Shown piece after piece: positions 54,181-63,863 of a stretch of 64,000 bases of DNA (the stretch's first letter is position 1; every line of letters starts with the position of its first letter). The position numbers and the translations under genes are program-made. This DNA is from Zobellia uliginosa (GTDB lineage Bacteria > Bacteroidota > Bacteroidia > Flavobacteriales > Flavobacteriaceae): contig NZ_FTOB01000008.1 in assembly GCF_900156625.1 (NCBI RefSeq), forward strand, positions 62,001 to 126,000, read 5' to 3'. The notes under the pieces are model-generated. The model was not told where the DNA came from. It worked only from the letters and a program-made list of their open reading frames with translations, and did no database searches.

Positions 54181-54579
54181 TTATAGGTTTTTAAACCAGT
54201 CCTGAAAGTATTCGCCCACGACCGCTGTTGGCGCCATTTTATTATTGGCCGCGTTGATCAGGCTCATCACGATCAATACCAAGCCGATTATTGCCGCAAA
54301 ACAGCCTACGATGGGAATAATGCCTAAAAGAATGGTAAGTAGCCAAATGCCCAGGGTCTGTCGGATATAGAAACTTCCGAACTCTGTTTTGTTCTGTGAG
54401 TTCATAATAAGCGCCGCAATCCATCCGATTATGGTAATATGGGCGATGATGGCTACGATCTTTCCGCTTTCGGGCTGGTTCGGGTCAAAAGTTTCTTTGA
54501 CTTCTTCCTTAAATGCATTAGCGGCTTTTTTTGCTTCCTCTGCAAAATCTTTTCCGAAATCTTTTTTTTCTTCTGACAT
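54181..54579 (-). CDS. Small membrane protein, DUF4870/Tic20-like
   Basis: The 132-residue protein has a charged N-terminal helix (to about residue 37), a hydrophobic hairpin (about 42-62), a polar loop and two further membrane segments (about 75-110). It ends GEYFQDWFKNL. This resembles the DUF4870-type import-component-like membrane proteins. No catalytic motif is visible; role unknown. Confidence 0.75.
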   Translation of the reverse strand: MSEEKKDFGKDFAEEAKKAANAFKEEVKETFDPNQPESGKIVAIIAHITIIGWIAALIMNSQNKTEFGSFYIRQTLGIWLLTILLGIIPIVGCFAAIIGLVLIVMSLINAANNKMAPTAVVGEYFQDWFKNL

Positions 54580-54741
54580 GGGTATGGTTTTTTTTGAGCT
54601 GTTTGTTTCTATAAAATTACGCGATAATGAACTTATAAAAAAGCCTGTTTAATGGTTTTCCTAGCTTTGTTTAAGGTACTTTTCTTGTCGGTAAATATGT
54701 TTTTTTGCCTCGTTAATGAAAACCTCTGCTTGGGGTCGTGC

Positions 54742-55206
54742 TTACTTGTTTTTGGGTCTTAGGACGCTCTCGTACAGTGTGATCCAATCGTCTACGGACA
54801 TCTTTTTACAAAGCTCGGCAACGAGGTCGTAAGGTATGTCGTTCATCGATTTAAAACGGATGCAGCTTTTCCCCATGTCCAATTTTCGTTTGCAGTGCTT
54901 AGGGTATTCGGCAATGAACCAACTGTAAAGTTTGTGATCGGCATAAATGCCCGAATGGTACAGTGCTATAAAGTTCTTTTGTGAGGCCAGGTTTATAAAG
55001 GGAAGTGGAAGTTCGGGATTGCAATGATAGCCATTTGGATAAACGGAATGGGGTACCACATAGCCAAGCATGCCGTAGCTCATTTGTTCTTCGAAGCCTT
55101 CGGGCAGGTGGTCCAAAACGGTTTTTCGAAGCCGGGAAAGGGCTTCTTTACGGTCTTCCGGTAGTTGGGCAATATATGCTTCCGGCGTATCGGCCTTGTG
55201 TTTCAT
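54742..55206 (-). CDS. DUF1801-family protein
   Basis: The 154-residue protein matches the DUF1801/YdhG-like fold: HLPEGFEEQMSYGMLGYVVPHSVYPNGYH, LPFINLASQKNFIALYHSGI and MGKSCIRFKSMNDIPYDLVAELCKKM. Members are small cytoplasmic proteins of unknown biochemical function. It follows the VOC gene with 2 bp between them, so both are cotranscribed. Confidence 0.85.
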   Translation of the reverse strand: MKHKADTPEAYIAQLPEDRKEALSRLRKTVLDHLPEGFEEQMSYGMLGYVVPHSVYPNGYHCNPELPLPFINLASQKNFIALYHSGIYADHKLYSWFIAEYPKHCKRKLDMGKSCIRFKSMNDIPYDLVAELCKKMSVDDWITLYESVLRPKNK

Positions 55207-55208
55207 TG

Positions 55209-55580
55209 TTAAAGGTGTTGGTCTACTAGAATAGGGTTGCCGTCAGGGTCTTTGAGCATAAAACTTGCGGGGCCGGTACTTTGCTCATCGGCTTCAAGGT
55301 CTAGTGTGATGCCTTCGGCCTTGAGTTGTTTTTGCAGGTCGCGAATGTCGGTAAAGGAGTCAAGCTTTTCCGCATCGCTGTTCCAGCCGGGATTAAAGGT
55401 GAGGATGTTCTTGTCGAACATATCTTGAAAAAGGCCCACCGTAGCGTCACCATTTTTCATGATCAACCAGTTTTGGGAAGCATCTCCGCCGAAAACGGAG
55501 AAGCCCAAGGTTTCGTAAAATTGTTTTGACACCTGAATGTCCTTGACATTCAGGCTTACCGAAAAGTTACCTAAGTGCAT
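55209..55580 (-). CDS. VOC-family (glyoxalase-like) protein
   Basis: From the ATG used here (MHLGNFSVSLNVKDI) the protein is 123 residues with the paired beta-alpha-beta-beta-beta modules of the VOC fold (VKDIQVSKQFYETLGF, AEGITLDLEADEQSTGPASFMLKDPDGNPILVDQH). An in-frame ATG at 55610 would add ten residues not expected in the family. Glyoxalase, dioxygenase or antibiotic-binding roles are all possible; the metal-ligand set is incomplete to my eye, so no reaction is assigned. Confidence 0.85.
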   Translation of the reverse strand: MHLGNFSVSLNVKDIQVSKQFYETLGFSVFGGDASQNWLIMKNGDATVGLFQDMFDKNILTFNPGWNSDAEKLDSFTDIRDLQKQLKAEGITLDLEADEQSTGPASFMLKDPDGNPILVDQHL

Positions 55581-55662
55581 CGTTTTTGATTTTATGATGA
55601 ATAAACTCAACGTTTCACAATCCGATGGGGGTACTTTACAGCGTGGATTATAGTCTTCTAAG

Positions 55663-56643
55663 TTAGCAAAATTTTGCCTTAATCTTGTCGACTACCGTTT
55701 GGGCCAGTTTTTCAAGACTTTCTACCGTCCATCCGGCTACGTGGGGTGTCAGTACTACATTGTCGGCTTGGATCAGGTATTGGAAGGCCTCGGGCATTCC
55801 GCTAAGGTCTGCGGGGCTATTGTTGTCATTCGTGGTACCGAACATGTTCTCGAAAGAAGCCTTTTCGTATTCAAGGACGTCTAGGCCCGCACCTAGCACT
55901 TTACCTGACTTAAGGGCCGAAACCAAATCTTCGCTTACGACCGCCTTGCCCCTTGCCGTATTCAACAACCAAAAGGGGTTGTGGAATTTTTCTATAAACT
56001 CACTGTTGATCATACCGATGGTAAGCTCGGTTTGGGGTACGTGCAGGCTTAATACGTCGGTACGTTGGTGTAGTTCCATAATTCCTACTTGACGGGCATT
56101 TTCGTCGCCTACGCCGCCTTGAAGGTCGTAACAGATGACCTCTACGTCAAAGCCACGGAGCTTTTTGGCAAAGGCTTTTCCCATATTGCCATATCCGACA
56201 ATACCAACCGTCTTACCGTCTAATTCTATACCGCGGTTGCCCTCACGGTCCCATTTGCCCGAACGTACTTCTTTATCGGCTTTTTGGAGTTTGTTGAATA
56301 AGGAAAGTAACATGCCCAAGGTGTGTTCCCCAACGGCGTTACGGTTGCCTTCCGGGGCCGCGGCCAAAAATATATCGTTGGCTTCGGCATGGCGTACGTC
56401 AATATTTTCCAGACCGGCACCCAGCCTACCTATAAATTTGAGCTTACGGGCCTTGTTTAGAAATTCACTGTCAATGCTAAATCGACTGCGAATGATAAGT
56501 CCGTCGTACTCATGTATTTTATTTTCGATTTCCGCTTTGGAGGAAGTGTAGTCTTCGTCATTTTGAAAACCGAGTTCGTTAAACTGTTCTATCAGTAAGG
56601 GGTGGTTTACATCTACATGTAAAATTTTCATTTTTTCAGCCAT
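55663..56643 (-). CDS. D-2-hydroxyacid dehydrogenase (phosphoglycerate-dehydrogenase-like)
   Basis: The 326-residue protein has the NAD motif GIVGYGNMG (147-155) and an N-terminal substrate domain with LGAGLENID. The catalytic set is Arg in NTARGKAVV, an acidic residue after it, and His in LTPHVAGWTVESLEKLA. It oxidises a D-2-hydroxyacid or reduces the 2-keto form. Length is close to typical simple members and it lacks the ACT domain of long SerA forms. The ATG at 56643 is used; MKILHVDVNHPLL (56631) is an alternative start. Confidence 0.93.
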   Translation of the reverse strand: MAEKMKILHVDVNHPLLIEQFNELGFQNDEDYTSSKAEIENKIHEYDGLIIRSRFSIDSEFLNKARKLKFIGRLGAGLENIDVRHAEANDIFLAAAPEGNRNAVGEHTLGMLLSLFNKLQKADKEVRSGKWDREGNRGIELDGKTVGIVGYGNMGKAFAKKLRGFDVEVICYDLQGGVGDENARQVGIMELHQRTDVLSLHVPQTELTIGMINSEFIEKFHNPFWLLNTARGKAVVSEDLVSALKSGKVLGAGLDVLEYEKASFENMFGTTNDNNSPADLSGMPEAFQYLIQADNVVLTPHVAGWTVESLEKLAQTVVDKIKAKFC

Positions 56644-56822
56644 AGTTCTCTGGGCGTTGCGCCTTTTTATAAGTGTTCGTATAAGCTATATCCCCACCGT
56701 ATGAAGAAAGCCTATGTGTTCGGTTTACCTAAGATGGTTTTGTCTTGATTCGAATGGAGAGGAGAGCTGTGTCCTGTATTCCATTGAATGGCCTACGAAG
56801 GTACTAAAATAGATGATTTGCC

Positions 56823-58175
56823 TTAGATGCCCAACACCATTTTTGCAATGGAAAAGTAGATAAGGATGCCGAATATGTCGTTGCTGGTGGTAATAAACGG
56901 CCCTGTGGCGATAGCGGGGTCGATTCCGCGTTTGTGCAGGAACAAAGGAATAAAGGTGCCTATAAAGCCAGCAACTAGGATGACCGCTACCAAAGATAGG
57001 CAAATGGACAGGGAGGTAAGGAAGTCGCCCTTCCATAACCAAGTGAAAAGTAATAAGATCAAAGCTAGAATGGTACCATTCAGAAGGGCCAATAGCATTT
57101 CTTTTATCAAACGGTTTCCTACGCTACCCTTTAGGTCGTCGTTGGCAAGACCCTGAACCACGATTGCACTCGATTGTACTCCTACGTTGCCCGCCATTGC
57201 GGCAATTAAAGGGGTAAAGAAGAACAGCACCGCGTGTTTGCTGATCAGTTCCTCAAATCCGCCCATGATACCTGCGGCCCCAATACCACCGACAAGCCCC
57301 AAAAACAGCCATGGGAGCCGTGCGCGGGTGAGTACCCAAATACTGTCATCGGCTTCTACGTCTTGCGAGATACCTGCCGCCATTTGGTAATCTTTGTCGG
57401 CCTCTTCACGAATAACGTCTACAATATCATCAATGGTAATACGGCCTACCAAACGTCCGATTTCGTCAACTACGGGAATGGCCTCCAAATCGTATTTAGA
57501 CATGATCTTGGCTACCTCTTCGGGTTTTTGGTTGACGTTTACCGAATCGACTTTGGGGATGTACACCTCGCTGATATGGGTTCTGGTGGAGGTGGTCAGT
57601 AAATCTTTTAATGAAAGGCGGCCTTTGAGCTTGTCTTCGTCATCTACTACGTAAATGGAGTGGACCCTAGTGACGTTCTCGGCCTGTGCGCGCATTTCTT
57701 TTACGCATTTGAGAACATCCCAACTTTCCCTGACTTTTACGAGCTCTTTGGCCATTAGGCCCCCAGCGGAATTCTCGTCATAGCGCAAAAGGTCTACAAT
57801 ATCTTTGGCGTGCTCTTGGTCTTCAATTTCGGAAATGACCTCTTGGATAATCTCGTTCGGAAGCTCACCAATAATATCGGCGGCATCATCGGTGTCGAGC
57901 TCATCGAGTTCTTCGGCAATTTCCTTGGCCGAAAGGTTGTTCAGAATATATTCTCGAACATCTTCGTCAAGCTCGGTAAGAACATCGGAGGTCTTGTCGC
58001 TTTCAAGAAGCTTGATCAGGTAGGTAGCTTCGTCTTCGTTCAACTCATTGATGATTTCCGCGATATCGGCGTAATGTATATCTTCCATCAGGTTTACCAA
58101 TTCGGTATCCCTTCGGGATTCTATAAGCTGCTCGATCTCGGCTAGGAGTTCATCTGTGAGTTTAAACGGTGTCAT
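56823..58175 (-). CDS. mgtE: Magnesium transporter MgtE
   Basis: The 450-residue protein has the cytoplasmic N domain (Glu/Asp-rich, EDIHYADIAEIINELNEDEAT) and a CBS pair (about 130-260, GGLMAKELVKVRESWDVLKCV, SKYDLEAIPVVDEIGRLVGRITIDDIVDVIREEADKD). Five C-terminal TM segments begin near PWLFLGLVGGIGA and include the pore. Mg2+ binding between the N and CBS domains gates the channel. A TAGCTTTG -7 match (58223-58216) lies upstream. Confidence 0.95.
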   Translation of the reverse strand: MTPFKLTDELLAEIEQLIESRRDTELVNLMEDIHYADIAEIINELNEDEATYLIKLLESDKTSDVLTELDEDVREYILNNLSAKEIAEELDELDTDDAADIIGELPNEIIQEVISEIEDQEHAKDIVDLLRYDENSAGGLMAKELVKVRESWDVLKCVKEMRAQAENVTRVHSIYVVDDEDKLKGRLSLKDLLTTSTRTHISEVYIPKVDSVNVNQKPEEVAKIMSKYDLEAIPVVDEIGRLVGRITIDDIVDVIREEADKDYQMAAGISQDVEADDSIWVLTRARLPWLFLGLVGGIGAAGIMGGFEELISKHAVLFFFTPLIAAMAGNVGVQSSAIVVQGLANDDLKGSVGNRLIKEMLLALLNGTILALILLLFTWLWKGDFLTSLSICLSLVAVILVAGFIGTFIPLFLHKRGIDPAIATGPFITTSNDIFGILIYFSIAKMVLGI

Positions 58176-58344
58176 TTTATGCTATCATAGAAAACGGTAA
58201 AGAAGAAACTGCCGCAAAGCTAAAGAAAAACGACTAAAGCGTTGCGCTCTTTACGATTTCTTAGCACGCTTTATCAATAAAAATTCCGTTTTAGTGCAGG
58301 GCAATGCGAATATGTCTTCTTGAAAGTGATAGCCGAAGCAATCG

Positions 58345-59208
58345 CTATGCTATATCATCGGCTATTTTCTTGGTCAATGCAATAAAATCGTTTACGCTAA
58401 GCTGTTCAGGGCGTTGGTCAAAGAGGGTGTCGCCCTTGAGTTCGGGAGATAGGTCAAAGGCCTTTAGGCTGTTGCGAATGGTCTTTCTGCGCTGGTTAAA
58501 AGCGGCTTTCACTACCCTGAAGAACAATTTTTCATCGCAGTCAAGGGTAAAGTCCCTTTTTCGGACCAAGCGGAGTACGCCCGACTGCACTTTTGGAGGA
58601 GGGTCAAATACTTGGGGAGGTACCGTAAACAAATATTCGGCATCGTAATAGGCCTGAACCAACACCGATAGAATACCATAGGTTTTATTGCCTTCCCCTT
58701 CGCAAATACGTTGGGCCACCTCTTTTTGGAACATACCGGAAAATTCGGGTACCTGTTCCTTCATTTCCAACATCTTGAAAACAATTTGGGTAGATATGTT
58801 GTAAGGGAAGTTTCCTGTTATGGCAAAGGGCTCATTGCCGAATAAGTCCGATAGGTCGTATTTTAGGAAGTCGGCCTCAACTACTTGTAAAGAGCCCTTA
58901 CCGGTCATGGCTTTAGGGTGTTCCAAGGGAAAACTGTGGTTAAGGTAGATGATGGAATCGGCATCGAGGTCCATGGCCACAAGGTTCATGTCGCGCAAGA
59001 GCAAATGCTTGGTAAGCACACCTGTACCCGGACCTATTTCCACTACATTTCTATAGCCTTCCAAGGAAAGGGTGTCCGCAATTTTTTTGGCGATCTCCTC
59101 ATCCTTTAAAAAATGCTGGCCTAAATGCTTCTTAGCCTTTACGGGACTATCTTCTTTCCAAGACTTTGTGGAGTGTTGTTCGTAATGTTTCTTCTTTTTC
59201 TTGCCCAT
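58345..59208 (-). CDS. rsmA: 16S rRNA (A1518/A1519) dimethyltransferase RsmA/KsgA
   Basis: The 287-residue protein has an SAM-dependent Rossmann fold with GQHFLKD (30-36), [11 protein letters not shown] (56-66) and the NFPYNIS catalytic motif. It adds two methyl groups to each of two adenosines in helix 45 of 16S rRNA. An N-terminal extension of about 26 basic residues ([17 protein letters not shown]) precedes the usual start. It is the last gene of a leftward run with GGCT-like, DUF4286 and S41 genes, 9 bp from the nearest. Confidence 0.95.
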   Translation of the reverse strand: MGKKKKKHYEQHSTKSWKEDSPVKAKKHLGQHFLKDEEIAKKIADTLSLEGYRNVVEIGPGTGVLTKHLLLRDMNLVAMDLDADSIIYLNHSFPLEHPKAMTGKGSLQVVEADFLKYDLSDLFGNEPFAITGNFPYNISTQIVFKMLEMKEQVPEFSGMFQKEVAQRICEGEGNKTYGILSVLVQAYYDAEYLFTVPPQVFDPPPKVQSGVLRLVRKRDFTLDCDEKLFFRVVKAAFNQRRKTIRNSLKAFDLSPELKGDTLFDQRPEQLSVNDFIALTKKIADDIA

Positions 59209-59217
59209 ATTTTTCTT

Positions 59218-59520
59218 TTAAGCCCTTATATAAACCCAAGCCATCTTGCCCGACTTTAAACCGACTTTCTTTTTCTTGTATGCGGCGCCTTCGTATTGGT
59301 CTGCCTTTGTCAATTCGTTTTGTTCTAATTCGTAAACCACGCCTTCAATATGGTCTTCCGCACCCTTTGTTTCTTCGGCTACTAGGTATCTGCCCATTAT
59401 TTTTTCAGGGGAAATACGAAAACCGTTCAGTACATCATGACCTCCCTTCAGGTTGCGTCTAAAAACCCGTTGTTGTATATACGGGTCTTGAAGGGTGCCG
59501 TAGGTGAAGAGGTATGGCAT
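59218..59520 (-). CDS. Gamma-glutamylcyclotransferase-like protein
   Basis: The 100-residue protein has the fold-defining LFTYGTLQDPYIQQRVF at the start and GVVYELEQNELTKADQYEGAAYKKKKV at the end, with Glu in the DQYEG segment as the expected catalytic residue. GGCT-like enzymes form 5-oxoproline from gamma-glutamyl amines; in bacteria many have unknown substrates. It lies 9 bp from rsmA and 19 bp after DUF4286, cotranscribed. Confidence 0.88.
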   Translation of the reverse strand: MPYLFTYGTLQDPYIQQRVFRRNLKGGHDVLNGFRISPEKIMGRYLVAEETKGAEDHIEGVVYELEQNELTKADQYEGAAYKKKKVGLKSGKMAWVYIRA

Positions 59521-59539
59521 TTGTTATTGGACCTATTCG

Positions 59540-59851
59540 TTAGTGTTCGCTTACGATTTCCATCTCGGTCCTAAACGAAACGAATTTGTTCGGAAACCGT
59601 TTATGGGCATCTTCACGCAATCTGGGTGCGTCTTCCGCATAATAGCTTTCCAGCACTTCCTTGCTCAAGGTGGTGAACTGAACCGAGTAGCTGATGCCTC
59701 CCATTTCTTCTTCTACCAAGATTTTGCTCATCTTGGCATTCAAGAATTTGCCGGTGGCCAATATATCGGGTATGTGCACTTCACGCATCCATATAAGCCA
59801 TTCGTCATGCACCGACTCTTCTATATTGGTTGTTACATTGTATATGTACAT
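59540..59851 (-). CDS. DUF4286-family protein
   Basis: The 103-residue protein reads MYIYNVTTNIEESVHDEWLIWMREVHIPDILATGKF, then YSVQFTTLSKEVLESYYAEDAPRLREDAHKRFPNKFVSFRTEMEIV. This is the typical ferredoxin-like DUF4286 pattern common beside rsmA in flavobacteria. Function unknown. It is 12 bp downstream of the S41 peptidase gene. Confidence 0.88.
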   Translation of the reverse strand: MYIYNVTTNIEESVHDEWLIWMREVHIPDILATGKFLNAKMSKILVEEEMGGISYSVQFTTLSKEVLESYYAEDAPRLREDAHKRFPNKFVSFRTEMEIVSEH

Positions 59852-59863
59852 ATTGTTGTTTTT

Positions 59864-61522
59864 TTAGTCTTTTAGCAAATCTAATGCCTTTTCCAATACC
59901 TCGTCCCTTCCTTCTCGAATACCTGCAATAGTAGGTTTTGTCGTTACATCAATTTTTACGCCAACTCTTTGGGTTTTCGTTCCATCGGGATAAAAAATAC
60001 CTGTTCCGGAAATTCCTGTTTTGAAACCGCCTACGAATCCAATGGGGCTAACGTTTCCATCCGCAGCACAGGTTTGGCTGCCAATAGTCATTACATTGTC
60101 GTATGTCTGAAAAGCCATGGTGGTAAACTCGGCATGGCTGATTGTCTGTGAGTTGACCAATAGGATAACTTTTCCCTTATAATGTTTCTTACCATTACCT
60201 CCGCATTTTAATGTTTTTGTCCACTTAAACCTACCTGGGTACCCCAAATCTGGAACTATAATTTTTACAAATTCTTTTGGACTACTGTTCAGGTAATTCG
60301 CTATTCGGTATAGAGTGCCTTTAGGATAATTACGGATATCAAAAATGATAGCCTTGGTGTTTCTTAAACTATCCATCATTTGCGAGACGTCCTCTTGGGT
60401 AACTTCTCCCATATTCACGTAACCAATAGTATTGTTGCGTATTTTATATTTTTTCTTTGTGGGTCTCTCGTAATTGAAGACGTCAAACGGGTACCTTCCT
60501 ATTTTTTTGGTAATGGGTTTTCCATTCCTTAATAGTTCTAGCGTGACCGAATCTGTACTGCCATTAAAAATTTTGTTCCAGGCAAAAGCAAGCTTGGCGG
60601 CCTTGTTGGAGCCTTGTATATAGTTTTTTCTTTCTTCGAAAACATCAATAACCTTCTGTCCGTTCACTTTGCTAATGACATCTCCAATTTTTAGATCGTT
60701 TAGTCGGGCCAATGAATCGTTAAAAGGTCTTACGATTACAGCTTTATTGTCGATTATCCTGTGGATTACGGGAATGTACTTATTTCCAAAATACTCATTT
60801 AGAGTGTCTGTACTTAAACCCGCATGGCTATCATTTATATGTACCACTAGTTCTAGCATAGCCAAATGGTAATTCAATTCAGATTCGGGGAGAAGAAACT
60901 TAGGTAGCATTTGTGTTAATACATCGTTCCAAAGGATATCCATCTGGTATTTGTAAGGAAAAAAATACTCAACCGTATTCCAATATCTGAATAAGGCTAG
61001 TAGTCTTAAGTTCTTATCTTTCCATCGGAAGTTGGGGTATTCCGGTTCATTTTGGATAATGACATTTTGTTCCTTGGCTATCCCTTTCGCTGTGGTCACG
61101 TAGTATTGCTTGCCTTGAAACCTGTTTTGTTCTATAAACCGGAGTTTATCGGAAAGCTGTTTTGAAAAGAGCCGGTTATCCTGTATCCACGATAGATCAA
61201 AGTTTTTATTGAAACGGGCCGTAGATGTGGCCTTTTGGCAAGACTTGCAGGGTTTTATTTCACCGAGTGAACCTATCCAGTCTATTAATACTTGTGATAG
61301 TTCTTCTTTGGAATCGGTCTTTTCCGTTCTAGCTAGAATTGTGAATAACTGCTCATCCCAATTGAATTTTCCTTTGGCTACATTGGGGTGGTAATATTTT
61401 AGGAAACCCCAGACTTTGCCGACCGAAGCCAGTTTTTCGGTTTCGTTCAGTGGGGTGGGTTTTGCTATCACCTGACCCGAAAAAAATAGTGTAATTAGAA
61501 AAATCAAAGTGAATCTGCCCAT
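59864..61522 (-). CDS. S41-family peptidase, exported
   Basis: The 552-residue protein has a signal peptide (MGRFTLIFLITLFFSGQVIAK), a helical N-terminal region and a PDZ-like module (about 270-330, LNDLKIGDVISKVNGQKVIDVFEE). The S41 protease domain has the catalytic Ser in VNSQTISHAEF and ends with GVKIDVTTKPTIAGIREGRDEVLEKALDLL. It is a tail-specific-protease/CtpA-like enzyme, but the exact target is unknown. A CxxC pair (about residues 93-96, KPCKSCQK) is present in the N-terminal part. It follows the TPR gene by 28 bp. Confidence 0.9.
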   Translation of the reverse strand: MGRFTLIFLITLFFSGQVIAKPTPLNETEKLASVGKVWGFLKYYHPNVAKGKFNWDEQLFTILARTEKTDSKEELSQVLIDWIGSLGEIKPCKSCQKATSTARFNKNFDLSWIQDNRLFSKQLSDKLRFIEQNRFQGKQYYVTTAKGIAKEQNVIIQNEPEYPNFRWKDKNLRLLALFRYWNTVEYFFPYKYQMDILWNDVLTQMLPKFLLPESELNYHLAMLELVVHINDSHAGLSTDTLNEYFGNKYIPVIHRIIDNKAVIVRPFNDSLARLNDLKIGDVISKVNGQKVIDVFEERKNYIQGSNKAAKLAFAWNKIFNGSTDSVTLELLRNGKPITKKIGRYPFDVFNYERPTKKKYKIRNNTIGYVNMGEVTQEDVSQMMDSLRNTKAIIFDIRNYPKGTLYRIANYLNSSPKEFVKIIVPDLGYPGRFKWTKTLKCGGNGKKHYKGKVILLVNSQTISHAEFTTMAFQTYDNVMTIGSQTCAADGNVSPIGFVGGFKTGISGTGIFYPDGTKTQRVGVKIDVTTKPTIAGIREGRDEVLEKALDLLKD

Positions 61523-61550
61523 GCTCTGTTGTTTTGTTTTAGAAACTATC

Positions 61551-63335
61551 TCAATTCACGGCATCACCTCGCAACATTCTAAAATTCTTTCGCGCCTGTG
61601 GAAAATAATAACTGTCTTGGTAGTTATAGATAATTTTCTCGTAGTGCGTTTTGGCTTTTTCGGGTTGGTTCAGTTTGTTTCTATAGAGTTCGGCGAGTTT
61701 AAAGTGCGCATCGTCAGCCAGTATGCCGTTGGCGTAGAATTCGATTATTTTTAGGTAGTTGTATTCGGCTGCTTCGTAGGCTTTGGTACGTTCTAAGAGC
61801 TCGCCTTGCTTTAAAAGGGCTTCGTCTTCAATTTTTTCGCCTTTATGGTTTTTTAGGATATCGTCAAGTTCGGTAATGGCCTCTTTTGTTTTATTCTGAT
61901 AGGCGAGCAAATCGGCCCGGGCATATTTTTTTAGGGCCGTTTGGGTGGAGTCTTCCAGTGAATTGTCTGAAATCAATAGGCTCAGTTGCATAGCGTCGTT
62001 GGCGATAAGTTGCGAAGTGGAACTCCTCAATACTTTTAACTGGGTAAGGGCCCAATCAAAATCGCCCTTATAAAAACTGGTCTGTGCCACTTTGTAACGT
62101 GCATTTTGCCCTAAGACGTCGTTTTTAAGGTTCTTTTGTATTTGTGAAAAATAGATAAGTGCTTCGTTAAATCGCCTGTCAAAGACCAAGATATCGCCCA
62201 GTGCGAGTTTTACGAAGGCTTTGCCCCGGGTGTTCAGCGGTAGCTCAAGACTTTGTTTTAAGACTTGTACGGCTTTTTCGGGATTCTCTTTTTTAAAGGT
62301 GAGAAAGTTGGCGTAGGCTACCTGTAGCTGAAGGGTCTGTGCCTTGTATCCGTGAAGCGTTATCAGTTCGTCAAATTGCTTTTGTATATCTTCAAGCGCT
62401 TTTTTAGAAGGGTCTAAAAGCTGAATGTCTATTAGATTGAGTTGGGCGTTGAGTTTGGTTATGGCATCGGCGCTGTTATCGGCTATATATTGAAATATCT
62501 CTCGGGCGGTATCGGTTTCGTTGTTTTCTAGGGCTATGTTTCCGAGGGTGTTGAGGCGTTGGGTGTTGGCGCCTTCCATACGTTTGTAAATCGCCTTCTC
62601 TTGCCGAAAGGCACTGCCGTATTGTTTCTGTTGAACAAAGAGCCAGCTTAAAAGTTCGTTCCAAAGGATATTTGGGTTTTTCTGGGCATTCTGCAACAGC
62701 GTTTTTTTGAGAATGAGGTTATTCTCGTTTTCGGGATCGGCAGTAATAAAATCGTCAATGCTCCGTAGTACATTCGATTTTGAGGTTTTTCCCTCGCTGA
62801 TCAGGTTTAAATACGAAACGTACATTTTTTCAATATTGCCCTGTTCCCCATAAATGCGGGCCATTTGATAATTGTAATCAAGTTGGGGATTGAGCTCCAT
62901 TGCCTTGGTATAGGCCTTGAGGGCCTCGTCGAGCAAGGCGTATTTTTGAAAGCGGTAGCCTATGCCATAACCGTAATTGGGGTTTTGGTCTATTTGGGAG
63001 ATGGCTTTTTCATAGTATTCCTTGGCCTTTTCAGGACGGTTCTGAAGGGTGTAGTTATATCCCAACTCTATGAGCAAGGTGGGGTAGGCGTGGGGCTCTT
63101 GAATTTTTTTCAGGAGAAATTCCTCTGCATCCGTATATCGTTCCAGTTGTTGGTAGGTGGCTATCAGGCCTTCGGTGTAGTCTGTTCTACGAGGGTTTTT
63201 CTCCACTAATTTTTCGTAGTAGATTACCGCTTTTTTAAAATCACCATCGTTAAAATACTGTTTCGCCAAGAAGTCTTCTTGGGCTACAGCGGAAAATGTT
63301 ATAAGAAGAATGGCGATACAGTAGAGAGCCTTCAT
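61551..63335 (-). CDS. Exported TPR protein
   Basis: The 594-residue protein has a signal peptide (MKALYCIAILLITFSAVAQ) and at least eight TPR-like helical hairpins across its length (FNDGDFKKAVIYYEKLVEKNP-like units, RPEKAKEYYEKAI, QPEKAKTHYEKIIYNYQDSYY). It likely scaffolds protein interactions in the periplasm. From memory it sits next to serS in other flavobacteria. No enzymatic domain is visible. Confidence 0.88.
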   Translation of the reverse strand: MKALYCIAILLITFSAVAQEDFLAKQYFNDGDFKKAVIYYEKLVEKNPRRTDYTEGLIATYQQLERYTDAEEFLLKKIQEPHAYPTLLIELGYNYTLQNRPEKAKEYYEKAISQIDQNPNYGYGIGYRFQKYALLDEALKAYTKAMELNPQLDYNYQMARIYGEQGNIEKMYVSYLNLISEGKTSKSNVLRSIDDFITADPENENNLILKKTLLQNAQKNPNILWNELLSWLFVQQKQYGSAFRQEKAIYKRMEGANTQRLNTLGNIALENNETDTAREIFQYIADNSADAITKLNAQLNLIDIQLLDPSKKALEDIQKQFDELITLHGYKAQTLQLQVAYANFLTFKKENPEKAVQVLKQSLELPLNTRGKAFVKLALGDILVFDRRFNEALIYFSQIQKNLKNDVLGQNARYKVAQTSFYKGDFDWALTQLKVLRSSTSQLIANDAMQLSLLISDNSLEDSTQTALKKYARADLLAYQNKTKEAITELDDILKNHKGEKIEDEALLKQGELLERTKAYEAAEYNYLKIIEFYANGILADDAHFKLAELYRNKLNQPEKAKTHYEKIIYNYQDSYYFPQARKNFRMLRGDAVN

Positions 63336-63428
63336 GTATGAAATTTAACAAATTTAAACTAGCCTGGGAAAAGAATCTGTTAAGGGGATTATAATTTGGA
63401 CATATTTAAGGTTTAAAAGCAATTTACT

Positions 63429-63463
63429 TCATTCCGTACAATATTGAAAGCCGTTCGTACAAT
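63429..63463 (+). promoter_or_regulatory. Two LytTR-like half-sites, 21 bp apart
   Basis: The 9-mers TCATTCCGT (63429-63437) and GCCGTTCGT (63450-63458) match the LytTR half-site consensus [TA][AC][CA]GTTN[AG][TG] at 7 and 8 of 9 positions. They are followed by the same TACAAT and lie exactly 21 bp (two helical turns) apart, the spacing of known LytTR direct repeats. A -7-like TATATTTA follows at 63492-63499, so an activator bound here would sit over the -33 region. Confidence 0.5.
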
Positions 63464-63540
63464 GTCCCTATGGTCGCTTTTTTACTTGTAATATATTTAT
63501 AGTCAATGAGTTGATTGTTTAATTTTAAAAATTTAAAAAC

Positions 63541-63852
63541 ATGGCAGTTTTTGTAAAAAATTGTGAGCGATACTCGGCCTTTCTATATCCGAACGGGAGT
63601 AATTCCGGACGGATTAATTTGTATTGCGCCGATGGGAACAGGCTGTATCTTCTTTTTAAAAATGGCGCCCTGCCGGCCAATAGCTATGATGATAGTACAA
63701 AATCAGGAGTGGGTTATGAGCCAATGGAGCGGTTCAGCGATTATTTAGATTTGATCAGAAACGAAAAACCGATTTGGGTTACGTTCAATACTTCGAGAAA
63801 AACCTATGTGGTCTATACTTCAGGAGAAGAAGTAGGGGAAGGGGAAATGTAA
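63541..63852 (+). CDS. Orphan hypothetical protein with LytTR-like upstream sites
   Basis: The 103-residue protein starts MAVFVKNCERYSAFLYPNGSNSGRINLYCADGN and is beta-rich with no transmembrane segment, no signal peptide and two cysteines. I do not recognise a named family. It stands between the TPR gene (divergent) and serS (convergent) as a single transcription unit with its own upstream repeats and a hairpin downstream, so it looks like a separately regulated gene. Confidence 0.75.
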   Translation: MAVFVKNCERYSAFLYPNGSNSGRINLYCADGNRLYLLFKNGALPANSYDDSTKSGVGYEPMERFSDYLDLIRNEKPIWVTFNTSRKTYVVYTSGEEVGEGEM

Positions 63853-63863
63853 ACGGATAGAAT

